This document shows positions 36,457-48,595 of a stretch of 64,000 nucleotides of DNA, in pieces. The position numbers and the translations under genes were made by a program. The notes under the pieces were generated by a model. The model had not been told where the DNA came from. It searched no databases and saw nothing but the letters and a program-made list of their open reading frames with translations. The stretch is from Inia geoffrensis (Eukaryota; Chordata; Mammalia; Artiodactyla; Iniidae). Where the stretch lies: assembly GCA_036417435.1 (NCBI GenBank), contig JAZAQT010000221.1:1612001-1676000 (forward strand), written 5' to 3'. Every line of letters begins with the position of its first letter. The first letter of the stretch is position 1.

Positions 36457-38188
36457 GAAAACCCGAAGAATTGCTTCAGGCCCTAATCTCGTTCCGGCAT
36501 GGCCCGCTGAGCCTTTGGTGAATTCTTCTTCCTGTAGGGAAATCAGAGTTCAATGTGCCCGTCCAAACACATCGAGTTAGCCGCTCATTGGTTCTCCTTA
36601 TTCCTGTTCATCTTCCACAGAAATTGCAAACTGTGCCAAACAAGAGGTCAAAGGCCCTGTCTCTCCAAGTGGGGAGAATGTTAATATCGCATCTAGAACG
36701 GCGAACTCGAGTATCAGGGGGCGAAAATGGCGATGAGTTTTAGAAATTATGCCTGATCACTTCGTGGACCATATTCTGGGTTTTCCATGCATATTTTAGC
36801 TGAAGGATAAATCCCTTAAACGTGGAGATTTGGGACCCGTGGAATGGGAACCATGCACCATTACCTCAAAGGGTCTGCATTCCCTCACCAATAGTATCAG
36901 CCCCAAGTGTCCAGCCTTATCTCTCCCCCAGCTGTGGATGTAGAGGTAGTAAATCCAAGATTCCTCACAAGCCCTGAAGGACTTATTTAAGAATTTCTCT
37001 CTATTTCACAGTCCTTGTGTTTTGTTTTTCAAATTTATTTTTATAAGGGGATTTAGCTTATTGACACTGCTGTGTGTATGGTGCTGTACACAAATGATTT
37101 TCTTATGGAGACCTATAAATGTATGGGTTTTAATTTTCTTCATAGTCAGGCATATTCCAAGGTTTTGAATACGGGGTGTTGAGTCCATTTGGTTGAGCAA
37201 GGAGTAGGTCTTGTCTAATATATATTTGGCTTATGGAATGGTATCTGTCCTAATGTGAACCTCTGGTTTTATGCAGCCTCCCCACTCTCCTTTCCCCTTA
37301 AGCAAGCATAAGTTTCTTTTGTAAATGTGAGACTCTGTTGTGTTTTGTAATGCAGTTCACACGTAGCCGTGTTTACATTCCCGGTATTAGTGATATCTTA
37401 TGATGTTTCTTTTTCTGTGTGACTTATTTCACTTAGAATCATCATAACTAAATCCTGTCATTATGCTGCTACTGGTGTGTTGCCATGGATTTCATTGTTG
37501 AGTGATATTCCATTGTAGGGATGTACCACAACTTCTATATCCATTTTTCTCTTTCTGGGCTATTAAAGTTGTACCATAGTCAAGGATCCCGTACACAGAG
37601 CAGCCCCAAACTTTGGTGTGGCTGTGTCTTTTTCATTTAAATTTTCCGAATCTATAGCACCATAAGTGGAAGTGCCCTAGGCTCTCTAGCTTGGTTTTTT
37701 CTTTGTTCCAGGAAACACCATCCACTTCTCCAGAGTGGCTGTTGGCAATTTACATCCCGCCCATCAGCATAACAAGGCTGCCGGTTCTCCATGGCCTGTC
37801 CTGCCTCTCTGGATTTTACACTTTTTTCGGACGGCCCTTTGGATCGGTGGGAAGTGAGACTTCCTTGTAGTGCGGATTTCCATTGCAGGCTTGCTTGGTT
37901 GGCCAAAAAGGGCGTATGCGTTTTTTCCTGAATTCAGGAAAAAACGCATACGCCCTTTTTGGCCAAGTGCATCACTGTCGAACTGCTGCCTCTTTTCCTA
38001 CGCTTTCAGAGCAATTCTTATCTACCCCCTGATATCTGTTTTCTGCAATTCTGCGTCGCGTTCAAGTCCTCTTCACAGCCTTCCTTCAATAAGTTTTTGG
38101 ATGATAGGGGTCATTTGGAACTCTGCAGGATTGTGAGTTACAGTGCCAAAGATCTCCTTTTCTCAACTCGCTTTCTTGTGAGCTGACC
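36457..38188 (+). repeat. Satellite unit 22 (1732 bp), short-palindrome type
   Basis: Lacks the central ATAT of the palindrome, leaving a perfect 68-bp palindrome at 37899-37966 centred on GAATTC. Carries CCCTGTCTCTCC and GAGGTAGTAAATCC, shared with units 23 and 25, and a private ATCTAGAACGG. Confidence 0.97.
37899..37966. repeat. 68-bp perfect palindrome variant lacking central ATAT (unit 22; also 39631-39698 and 43099-43166)
   Basis: The centre is CCTGAATTCAGG, creating a GAATTC site, while both arms stay identical to the 72-bp form. The same deletion in units 22, 23 and 25 accounts for their 1732-bp length. A deletion exactly at the symmetry centre is what hairpin-tip processing would give; spread to other units is by duplication. 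Confidence 0.95.
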
Positions 38189-39920
38189 GAAAACCCGAAG
38201 AATTGCTTCAGGCCCTAATCTCGTTCCGGCATGGCCCGCTGAGCCTTTGGTGAATTCTTCTTCCTGTAGGGAAATCAGAGTTCAATGTGCCCGTCCAAAC
38301 ACATCGAGTTAGCCGCTCATTGGTTCTCCTTATTCCTGTTCATCTTCCACAGAAATTGCAAACTGTGCCAAACAAGAGGTCAAAGGCCCTGTCTCTCCAA
38401 GTGGGGAGAATGTTAATATCGCATCTGGAACGGCGAACTCGAGTATCAGGGGGCGAAAATGGCGATGAGTTTTAGAAATTATGCCTGATCACTTCGTGGA
38501 CCATATTCTGGGTTTTCCATGCATATTTTAGCTGAAGGATAAATCCCTTAAACGTGGAGATTTGGGACCCGTGGAATGGGAACCATGCACCATTACCTCA
38601 AAGGGTCTGCATTCCCTCACCAATAGTATCAGCCCCAAGTGTCCAGCCTTATCTCTCCCCCAGCTGTGGATGTAGAGGTAGTAAATCCAAGATTCCTCAC
38701 AAGCCCTGAAGGACTTATTTAAGAATTTCTCTCTATTTCACAGTCCTTGTGTTTTGTTTTTCAAATTTATTTTTATAAGGGGATTTAGCTTATTGACACT
38801 GCTGTGTGTATGGTGCTGTACACAAATGATTTTCTTATGGAGACCTATAAATGTATGGGTTTTAATTTTCTTCATAGTCAGGCATATTCCAAGGTTTTGA
38901 ATACGGGGTGTTGAGTCCATTTGGTTGAGCAAGGAGTAGGTCTTGTCTAATATATATTTGGCTTATGGTATGGTATCTGTCCTAATGTGAACCTCTGGTT
39001 TTATGCAGCCTCCCCACTCTCCTTTCCCCTTAAGCAAGCATAAGTTTCTTTTGTAAATGTGAGACTCTGTTGTGTTTTGTAATGCAGTTCACACGTAGCC
39101 GTGTTTACATTCCCGGTATTAGTGATATCTTATGATGTTTCTTTTTCTGTGTGACTTATTTCACTTAGAATCATCATAACTAAATCCTGTCATTATGCTG
39201 CTACTGGTGTGTTGCCATGGATTTCATTGTTGAGTGATATTCCATTGTAGGGATGTACCACAACTTCTATATCCATTTTTCTCTTTCTGGGCTATTAAAG
39301 TTGTACCATAGTCAAGGATCCCGTACACAGAGCAGCCCCAAACTTTGGTGTGGCTGTGTCTTTTTCATTTAAATTTTCCGAATCTATAGCACCATAAGTG
39401 GAAGTGCCCTAGGCTCTCTAGCTTGGTTTTTTCTTTGTTCCAGGAAACACCATCCACTTCTCCAGAGTGGCTGTTGGCAATTTACATCCCGCCCATCAGC
39501 ATAACAAGGCTGCCGGTTCTCCATGGCCTGTCCTGCCTCTCTGGATTTTACACTTTTTTTGGACGGCCCTTTGGATCGGTGGGAAGTGAGACTTCCTTGT
39601 AGTGCGGATTTCCATTGCAGGCTTGCTTGGTTGGCCAAAAAGGGCGTATGCGTTTTTTCCTGAATTCAGGAAAAAACGCATACGCCCTTTTTGGCCAAGT
39701 GCATCACTGTCGAACTGCTGCCTCTTTTCCTACGCTTTCAGAGCAATTCTTATCTACCCCCTGATATCTGTTTTCTGCAATTCTGCGTCGCGTTCAAGTC
39801 CTCTTCACAGCCTTCCTTCAATAAATTTTTGGATGATAGGGGTCATTTGGAACTCTGCAGGATTGTGAGTTACAGTGCCAAAGATCTCCTTTTCTAAACT
39901 CGCTTTCTTGTGAGCTGACC
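38189..39920 (+). repeat. Satellite unit 23 (1732 bp), short-palindrome type
   Basis: 68-bp perfect palindrome at 39631-39698. Shares CCCTGTCTC and GAGGTAGT with units 22 and 25, and TTTCTAAACTCG near 39891 with unit 25, 3468 bp downstream. Private CTTATGGTATGG near 38965 and TTTTTTTGGACGG near 39555. Confidence 0.97.
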
Positions 39921-41656
39921 GCAAACCCGAAGAATTGCTTCAGGCCCTAATCTCGTTCCGGCATGGCCCGCTGAGCCTTTGGTGAATTCTTCTTCCTGTA
40001 GGGAAATCAGAGTTCAATGTGCCCGTCCAAACACATCGAGTTAGCCGCTCATTGGTTCTCCTTATTCCTGTTCATCTTCCACAGAAATTGCAAACTGTGC
40101 CAAACAAGAGGTCAAAGGCACTGACTCTCCAAGTGGGGAGAATGTTAATATCGCATCTGGAACGGCGAACTCGAGTATCAGGGGGCGAAAATGGCGATGA
40201 GTTTTAGAAATGATGCCTGATCACTTCGTGGACCATATTCTGGGTTTTCCATGCATATTTTAGCTGAAGGATAAATCCCTTAAACGTGGAGATTTGGGAC
40301 CCGTGGAATGGGAACCATGCACCATTACCTCAAAGGGTCTGCATTCCCTCACCAATAGTATCAGCCCCAAGTGTCCAGCCTTATCTCTCCCCCAGCTGTG
40401 GATGTAGAGGTGGTAAATCCAAGATTCCTCACAAGCCCTGAAGGACTTATTTAAGAATTTCTCTCTATTTCACAGTCCTTGTGTTTTGTTTTTCAAATTT
40501 ATTTTTATAAGGGGATTTAGCTTATTGACACTGCTGTGTGTATGGTGCTGTACACAAATGATTTTCTTATGGAGACCTATAAATGTATGGGTTTTAATTT
40601 TCTTCATAGTCAGGCATATTCCTAGGTTTTGAATACGGGGTGTTGAGTCCATTTCGTTGAGCAAGGAGTAGGTCTTGTCTAATATATATTTGGCTTATGG
40701 AATGGTATCTGTCCTAATATGAACCTCTGGTTTTATGCAGCCTCCCCACTCTCCTTTCCCCTTAAGCAAGCATTAGTTTCTTTTGTAAATGTGAGACTCT
40801 GTTGTGTTTTGTAATGCAGTTCACACGTAGCCGTGTTTACATTCCCGGTATTAGTGATATCTTATGATGTTTCTTTTTCTGTGTGACTTATTTCACTTAG
40901 AATCATCATAACTAAATCCTGTCATTATGCTGCTACTGGTGTGTTGCCATGGATTTCATTGTTGAGTGATATTCCATTATAGGGATGTACCACAACTTCT
41001 ATATCCATTTTTCTCTTTCTGGGCTATTAAAGTTGTACCATAGTCAAGGATCCCGTACACAGAGCAGCCCCAAACTTTGGTGTGGCTGTGTCTTTTTCAT
41101 TTAAATTTTCCGAATCTATAGCACCATAAGTGGAAGTGCCCTAGGCTCCCTAGCTTGGTTTTTTCTTTGTTCCAGGAAACACCATCCACTTCTCCAGAGT
41201 GGCTGTTGGCAATTTACATCCCGCCCATCAGCATAACAAAGCTGCCGGTTCTCCACGGCCTGTCCTGCCTCTCTGGATTTTACACTTTTTTCGGACAGCC
41301 CTTTGGATCGGTGGGAAGTGAGACTTCCTTGTAGTGCGGATTTCCATTGCAGGCTTGCTTGGTTGGCCAAAAAGGGCGTATGCGTTTTTTCCTGAATATA
41401 TTCAGGAAAAAACGCATACGCCCTTTTTGGCCAAGTGCATCACTGTCGAACTGCTGCCTCTTTTCCTACGCTTTCAGAGCAATTCTTATCTAACCCCTGA
41501 TATCTGTTTTCTGCAATTCTGCGTCGCGTTCAAGTCCTCTTCACAGCCTTCCTTCAATAAATTTTTGGATGATAGGGGTCATTTGGACCTCTGCAGGATT
41601 GTGAGGTACAGTGCCAAAGATCTCCTTTTCTCAACTCGCTTTCTTGTGAGCTGACC
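39921..41656 (+). repeat. Satellite unit 24 (1736 bp)
   Basis: Perfect 72-bp palindrome at 41363-41434. Shares with unit 26: AAGCATTAG, GGCTCCCTAGC, GGACAGCCC, TCTAACCCC, TTGGACCTCTGC and GTGAGGTACAG. Private GAAATGATGCC, CCATTATAGG and AACAAAGCTG. Confidence 0.97.
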
Positions 41657-43388
41657 GCAAACCCGAAGAATTGCTTCAGGCCCTAATCTCGTTCCGGCAT
41701 GGCCCGCTGAGCCTTTGGTGAATTCTTCTTCCTGTAGGGAAATCAGAGTTCAATGTGCCCGTCCAAACACATCGAATTAGCCGCTCATTGGTTCTCCTTA
41801 TTCCTGTTCATCTTCCACAGAAATTGCAAACTGTGCCAAACAAGAGGTCAAAGGCCCTGTCTCTCCAAGTGGGGAGAATGTTAATATCGCATCTGGAACG
41901 GCGAACTCGAGTATCAGGGGGCGAAAATGGCGATGAGTTTTAGAAATTATGCCTGATCACTTCGTGGACCATATTCTGGGTTTTCCATGCATATTTTAGC
42001 TGAAGGATAAATCCCTTAAACGTGGAGATTTGGGACCCGTGGAATGGGAACCATGCACCATTACCTCAAAGGGTCTGCATTCCCTCACCAATAGTATCAG
42101 CCCCAAGTGTCCAGCCTTATCTCTCCCCCAGCTGTGGATGTAGAGGTAGTAAATCCAAGATTCCTCACAAGCCCTGAAGGACTTATTTAAGAATTTCTCT
42201 CTATTTCACAGTCCTTGTGTTTTGTTTTTCAAATTTATTTTTATAAGGGGATTTAGCTTATTGACACTGCTGTGTGTATGGTGCTGTACACAAATGATTT
42301 TCTTATGGAGACCTATAAATGTATGGGTTTTAATTTTCTTCATAGTCAGGCATATTCCAAGGTTTTGAATACGGGGTGTTGAGTGCATTTGGTTGAGCAA
42401 GGAGTAGGTCTTGTCTAATATATATTTGGCTTATGGAATGGTATCTGTCCTAATGTGAACCTCTGGTTTTATGCAGCCTCCCCACTCTCCTTTCCCCTTA
42501 AGCAAGCATAAGTTTCTTTTGTAAATGTGAGACTCTGTTGTGTTTTGTAATGCAGTTCACACGTAGCCGTGTTTACATTCCCGGTATTAGTGATATCTTA
42601 TGATGTTTCTTTTTCTGTGTGACTTATTTCACTTAGAATCATCATAACTAAATCCTGTCATTATGCTGCTACTGGTGTGTTGCCATGGATTTCATTGTTG
42701 AGTGATATTCCATTGTAGGGATGTACCACAACTTCTATATCCATTTTTCTCTTTCTGGGCTATTAAAGTTGTACCATAGTCAAGGATCCCGTACACAGAG
42801 CAGCCCCAAACTTTGGTGTGGCTGTGTCTTTTTCATTTAAATTTTCCGAATCTATAGCACCATAAGTGGAAGTGCCCTAGGCTCTCTAGCTTGTTTTTTT
42901 CTTTGTTCCAGGAAACACCATCCACTTCTCCAGAGTGGCTGTTGGCAATTTACATCCCGCCCATCAGCATAACAAGGCTGCCGGTTCTCCATGGCCTGTC
43001 CTGCCTCTCTGGATTTTACACTTTTTTCGGACGGCCCTTTGGATCGGTGGGAAGTGAGACTTCCTTGTAGTGCGGATTTCCATTGCAGGCTTGCTTGGTT
43101 GGCCAAAAAGGGCGTATGCGTTTTTTCCTGAATTCAGGAAAAAACGCATACGCCCTTTTTGGCCAAGTGCATCACTGTCGAACTGCTGCCTGTTTTCCTA
43201 CGCTTTCAGAGCAATTCTTATCTACCCCCTGATATCTGTTTTCTGCAATTCTGCGTCGCGTTCAAGTCCTCTTCACAGCCTTCCTTCAATAAATTTTTGG
43301 ATGATAGGGGTCATTTGGAACTCTGCAGGATTGTGAGTTACAGTGCCAAAGATCTCCTTTTCTAAACTCGCTTTCTTGTGAGCTGACC
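41657..43388 (+). repeat. Satellite unit 25 (1732 bp), short-palindrome type
   Basis: 68-bp perfect palindrome at 43099-43166. Otherwise like unit 23 (CCCTGTCTC, GAGGTAGT, TTTCTAAACTCG). Private CATCGAATTAG, GAGTGCATTTGG and TGCCTGTTTTCC. Confidence 0.97.
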
Positions 43389-45124
43389 GCAAACCCGAAG
43401 AATTGCTTCAGGCCCTAATCTCGTTCCGGCATGGCCCGCTGAGCCTTTGGTGAATTCTTCTTCCTGTAGGGAAATCAGAGTTCAATGTGCCCGTCCAAAC
43501 ACATCGAGTTAGCCGCTCATTGGTTCTCCTTATTCCTGTTCATCTTCCACAGAAATTGCAAACTGTGCCAAACAAGAGGTCAAAGGCACTGACTCTCCAA
43601 GTGGGGAGAATGTTAATATCGCATCTGGAACGGCGAACTCGAGTATCAGGGGGCGAAAATGGCGATGAGTTTTAGAAATTATGCCTGATCACTTCGTGGA
43701 CCATATTCTGGGTTTTCCATGCATATTTTAGCTGAAGGATAAATCCCTTAAACGTGGAGATTTGGGACCCGTGGAATGGGAACCATGCACCATTACCTCA
43801 AAGGGTCTGCATTCCCTCACCAATAGTATCAGCCCCAAGTGTCCAGCCTTATCTCTCCTCCAGCTGTGGATGTAGAGGTGGTAAATCCAAGATTCCTCAC
43901 AAGCCCTGAAGGACTTATTTAAGAATTTCTCTCTATTTCACAGTCCTTGTGTTTTGTTTTTCAAATTTATTTTTATAAGGGGATTTAGCTTATTGACACT
44001 GCTGTGTGTATGGTGCTGTACACAAATGATTTTCTTATGGAGACCTATAAATGTATGGGTTTTAATTTTCTTCATAGTCAGGCATATTCCTAGGTTTTGA
44101 ATACGGGGTGTTGAGTCCATTTCGTTGAGCAAGGAGTAGGTCTTGTCTAATATATATTTGGCTTATGGAATGGTATCTGTCCTAATATGAACCTCTGGTT
44201 TTATGCAGCCTCCCCACTCTCCTTTCCCCTTAAGCAAGCATTAGTTTCTTTTGTAAATGTGAGACTCTGTTGTGTTTTGTAATGCAGTTCACACGTAGCC
44301 GTGTTTACATTCCCGGTATTAGTGATATCTTATGATGTTTCTTTTTCTGTGTGACTTATTTCACTTAGAATCATCATAACTAAATCCTGTCATTATGCTG
44401 CTACTGGTGTGTTGCCATGGATTTCATTGTTGAGTGATATTCCATTGTAGGGATGTACCACAACTTCTATATCCATTTTTCTCTTTCTGGGCTATTAAAG
44501 TTGTACCATAGTCAAGGATCCCGTACACAGAGCAGCCCCAAACTTTGGTGTGGCTGTGTCTTTTTCATTTAAATTTTCCGAATCTATAGCACCATAAGTG
44601 GAAGTGCCCTAGGCTCCCTAGCTTGGTTTTTTCTTTGTTCCAGGAAACACCATCCACTTCTCCAGAGTGGCTGTTGGCAATTTACATCCCGCCCATCAGC
44701 ATAACAAGGCTGCCGGTTCTCCACGGCCTGTCCTGCCTCTCTGGATTTTACACTTTTTTCGGACAGCCCTTTGGATCGGTGGGAAGTGAGACTTCCTTGT
44801 AGTGCGGATTTCCATTGCAGGCTTGCTTGGTTGGCCAAAAAGGGCGTATGCGTTTTTTCCTGAATATATTCAGGAAAAAACGCATACGCCCTTTTTGGCC
44901 AAGTGCATCACTGTCGAACTGCTGCCTCTTTTCCTACGCTTTCAGAGCAATTCTTATCTAACCCCTGATATCTGTTTTCTGCAATTCTGCGTCGCGTTCA
45001 AGTCCTCTTCACAGCCTTCCTTCAATAAATTTTTGGATGATAGGGGTCATTTGGACCTCTGCAGGATTGTGAGGTACAGTGCCAAAGATCTCCTTTTCTC
45101 AACTCGCTTTCTTGTGAGCTGACC
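43389..45124 (+). repeat. Satellite unit 26 (1736 bp)
   Basis: Perfect palindrome at 44831-44902. Repeats the marker set of unit 24 (GGCTCCCTAGC, GGACAGCCC, TCTAACCCC, TTGGACCTC, GTGAGGTAC), closing the two-unit higher-order repeat. CTCCTCCAGC links it to units 20-21. Confidence 0.97.
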
Positions 45125-46860
45125 GCAAACCCGAAGAATTGCTTCAGGCCCTAATCTCGTTCCGGCATGGCCCGCTGAGCCTTTGGTGAATTCTTCTTCC
45201 TGTAGGGAAATCAGAGTTCAATGTGCCCGTCCAAACACATCGAGTTAGCCGCTCATTGGTTCTCCTTATTCCTGTTCATCTTCCTCAGAAATTGCAAACT
45301 GTGCCAAACAAGAGGTCAAAGGTCCTGACTCTCCAAGTGGGGAGAATGTTAATATCGCATCTGGAACGGCGAACTCGAGTATCAGGGGGCGAAAATGGCG
45401 ATGAGTTTTAGAAATTATGCCTGATCACTTCGTGGACCATATTCTGGGTTTTCCATGCATATTTTAGCTGAAGGATAAATCCCTTAAACGTGGAGATTTG
45501 GGACCCGTGGAATGGGAACCATGCACCATTACCTCAAAGGGTCTGCATTCCCTCACCAATAGTATCAGCCCCAAGTGTCCAGCCTTATCTCTCCCCCAGC
45601 TGTGGATGTAGAGGTGGTAAATCCAAGATTCCTCACAAGCCCTGAAGGACTTATTTAAGAATTTCTCTCTATTTCACAGTCCTTGTGTTTTGTTTTTCAA
45701 ATTTATTTTTATAAGGGGATTTAGCTTATTGACACTGCTGTGTGTATGGTGCTGTACACAAATGATTTTCTTATGGAGACCTATAAATGTATGGGTTTTA
45801 ATTTTCTTCATAGTCAGGCATATTCCTAGGTTTTGAATACGGGGTGTTGAGTCCATTTCGTTGAGCAAGGAGTAGGTCTTGTCTAATATATATTTGGCTT
45901 ATGGAATGGTATCTGTCCTAATATGAACCTCTGGTTTTATGCAGCCTCCCCACTCTCCTTTCCCCTTAAGCAAGCATAAGTTTCTTTTGTAAATGTGAGA
46001 CTCTGTTGTGTTGTGTAATGCAGTTCACACGTAGCCGTGTTTACATTCCCGGTATTAGTGATATCTTATGATGTTTCTTTTTCTGTGTGACTTATTTCAC
46101 TTAGAATCATCATAACTAAATCCTGTCATTATGCTGCTACTGGTGTGTTGCCATGGATTTCATTGTTGAGTGATATTCCATTGTAGGGATGTACCACAAC
46201 TTCTATATCCATTTTTCTCTTTCTGGGCTATTAAAGTTGTACCATAGTCAAGGATCCCGTACACAGAGCAGCCCCAAACTTTGGTGTGGCTGTGTCTTTT
46301 TCATTTAAATTTTCCGAATCTATAGCACCATAAGTGGAAGTGCCCTAGGCTCTCTAGCTTGGTTTTTTCTTTGTTCCAGGAAACACCATCCACTTCTCCA
46401 GAGTGGCTGTTGGCAATTTACATCCCGCCCATCAGCATAACAAGGCTGCCGGTTCTCCACGGCCTGTCCTGCCTCTCTGGATTTTACACTTTTTTCGGAC
46501 GGCCCTTTGGATCAGTGGGAAGTGAGACTTCCTTGTAGTGCGGATTTCCATTGCAGGCTTGCTTGGTTGGCCAAAAAGGGCGTATGCGTTTTTTCCTGAA
46601 TATATTCAGGAAAAAACGCATACGCCCTTTTTGGCCAAGTGCATCACTGTCGAACTGCTGCCTCTTTTCCTACGCTTTCAGAGCAATTCTTATCTACCCC
46701 CTGATATCTGTTTTCTGCAATTCTGCGTCGCGTTCAAGTCCTCTTCACAGCCTTCCTTCAATAAATTTTTGGATGATAGGGGTCATTTGGAACTCTGCAG
46801 GATTGTGAGTTACAGTGCCAAAGATCTCCTTTTCTCAACTCGCTTTCTTGTGAGCTGACC
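45125..46860 (+). repeat. Satellite unit 27 (1736 bp)
   Basis: Perfect palindrome at 46567-46638. CTTCCTCAGAAA near 45281 is shared with unit 29. Private AAGGTCCTGAC, TGTTGTGTTGTG and GGATCAGTGG. Confidence 0.97.
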
Positions 46861-48595
46861 GCAAACCCGAAGAATTGCTTCAGGCCCTAATCTCGTTCCG
46901 GCATGGCCCGCTGAGCCTTTGGTGAATTCTTCTTCCTGTAGGGAAATCAGAGTTCAATGTGCCCGTCCAAACACATCGAGTTAGCCGCTCATTGGTTCTC
47001 CTTATTCCTGTTCATCTTCCACAGAAATTGCAAACTGTGCCAAACAAGAGGTCAAAGGCACTGACTCTCCAAGTGGAGAGAATGTTAATATCGCATCTGG
47101 AACGGCGAACTCGAGTATCAGGGGGCGAAAATGGCGATGAGTTTTAGAAATTATGCCTGATCACTTTGTGGACCATATTCTGGGTTTTCCATGCATATTT
47201 TAGCTGAAGGATAAATCCCTTAAACGTGGAGATTTGGGACCCGTGGAATGGGAACCATGCACCATTACCTCAAAGGGTCTGCATTCCCTCATCAATACTA
47301 TCAGCCCCAAGTGTCCAGCCTTATCTCTCCCCCAGCTGTGGATGTAGAGGTGGTAAATCCAAGATTCCTCACAAGCCCTGAAGGACTTATTTAAGAATTT
47401 CTCTCTATTTCACAGTCCTTGTGTTTTGTTTTTCAAATATATTTTTATAAGGGGATTTAGCTTATTGACACTGCTGTGTGTATGGTGCTGTACACAAATG
47501 ATTTTCTTATGGAGACCTATAAATGTATGGGTTTTAATTTTCTTCATACTCAGGCATATTCCAAGGTTTTGAATATGGGGTGTTGAGTCCATTTCGTTGA
47601 GCAAGGAGTAGGTCTTGTCTAATACATATTTGGCTTATGGAATGGTATCTGTCCTAATGTCAACCTCTTGTTTTATGCAGCCTCCCCACTCTCCTTTCCC
47701 CTTAAGCAAGCATAAGTTTCTTTTGTAAATGTGAGACTCTGTTGTGTTTTGTAATGCAGTTCACACGTAGCCGTGTTTACATTCCCGGTATTAGTGATAT
47801 CTTATGATGTTTCTTTTTCTGTGTGACTTATTTCACTTAGAATCATCATAACTAAATCCTGTCATTATGCTGCTACTGGTGTGTTGCCATGGATTTCATT
47901 GTTGAGTGATATTCCATTGTAGGGATGTACCACAACTTCTATATCCATTTTTCTCTTTCTGGGCTATTAAAGTTGTACCATAGTCAAGGATCCCGTACAC
48001 AGAGCAGCCCCAAACTTTGGTGTGGCTGTGTCTTTTTCATTTAAATTTTCCGAATCTATAGCACCATAAGTGGAAGTGCCCTAGGCTCTCTAGCTTGGTT
48101 TTTTCTTTGTTCCAGGAAACACCATCCACTTCTCCAGAGTGGCTGTTGGCAATTTACATCCCGCCCATCAGCATAACAAGGCTGCCGGTTCTCCACGGCC
48201 TGTCCTGCCTCTCTGGATTTTACACTTTTTTCGGACGGCCCTTTGGATCGGTGGGAAGTGAGACTTCTTGTAGTGCGGATTTCCATTGCAGGCTTGCTTG
48301 GTTGGCCAAAAAGGGCGTATGCGTTTTTTCCTGAATATATTCAGGACAAAACGCATACGCCCTTTCTGGCCAAGTGCATCACTGTCGAACTGCTGCCTCT
48401 TTTCCTACGCTTTCAGAGCAATTCTTATCTACGCCCTGATATCTGTTTTCTGCAATTCTGCGTCGCGTTCAAGTTCTCTTCACAGCCTTCCTTCAATAAA
48501 TTTTTGGATGATAGGGGTCATTTGGAACTCTGCAGGATTGTGAGTTACAGTGCCAAAGATCTCCTTTTCTCAACTCGCTTTCTTGTGAGCTGACC
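46861..48595 (+). repeat. Satellite unit 28 (1735 bp)
   Basis: First of the second GACTTCTTG block. Many changes: GTGGAGAGAA, CACTTTGTGG, CATCAATACTATC, CAAATATATT, CATACTCAGG, GAATATGGGG, AATACATATT, GTCAACCTCTTG, CTACGCCCTG. The palindrome (48302-48373) has two right-arm changes (AGGACAAAAC, CTTTCTGGCC). Confidence 0.96.

Larger units (their letters stand above)
38189..45124 (+). repeat. Two-unit higher-order repeat (units 23-24 and 25-26), period 3468 bp
   Basis: Units 23 and 25 share the 68-bp palindrome, CCCTGTCTC, GAGGTAGT and TTTCTAAACTCG. Units 24 and 26 share GGCTCCCTAGC, GGACAGCCC, TCTAACCCC, TTGGACCTC and GTGAGGTAC. Alternation of 1732- and 1736-bp units gives the 3468-bp period. 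Confidence 0.9.
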
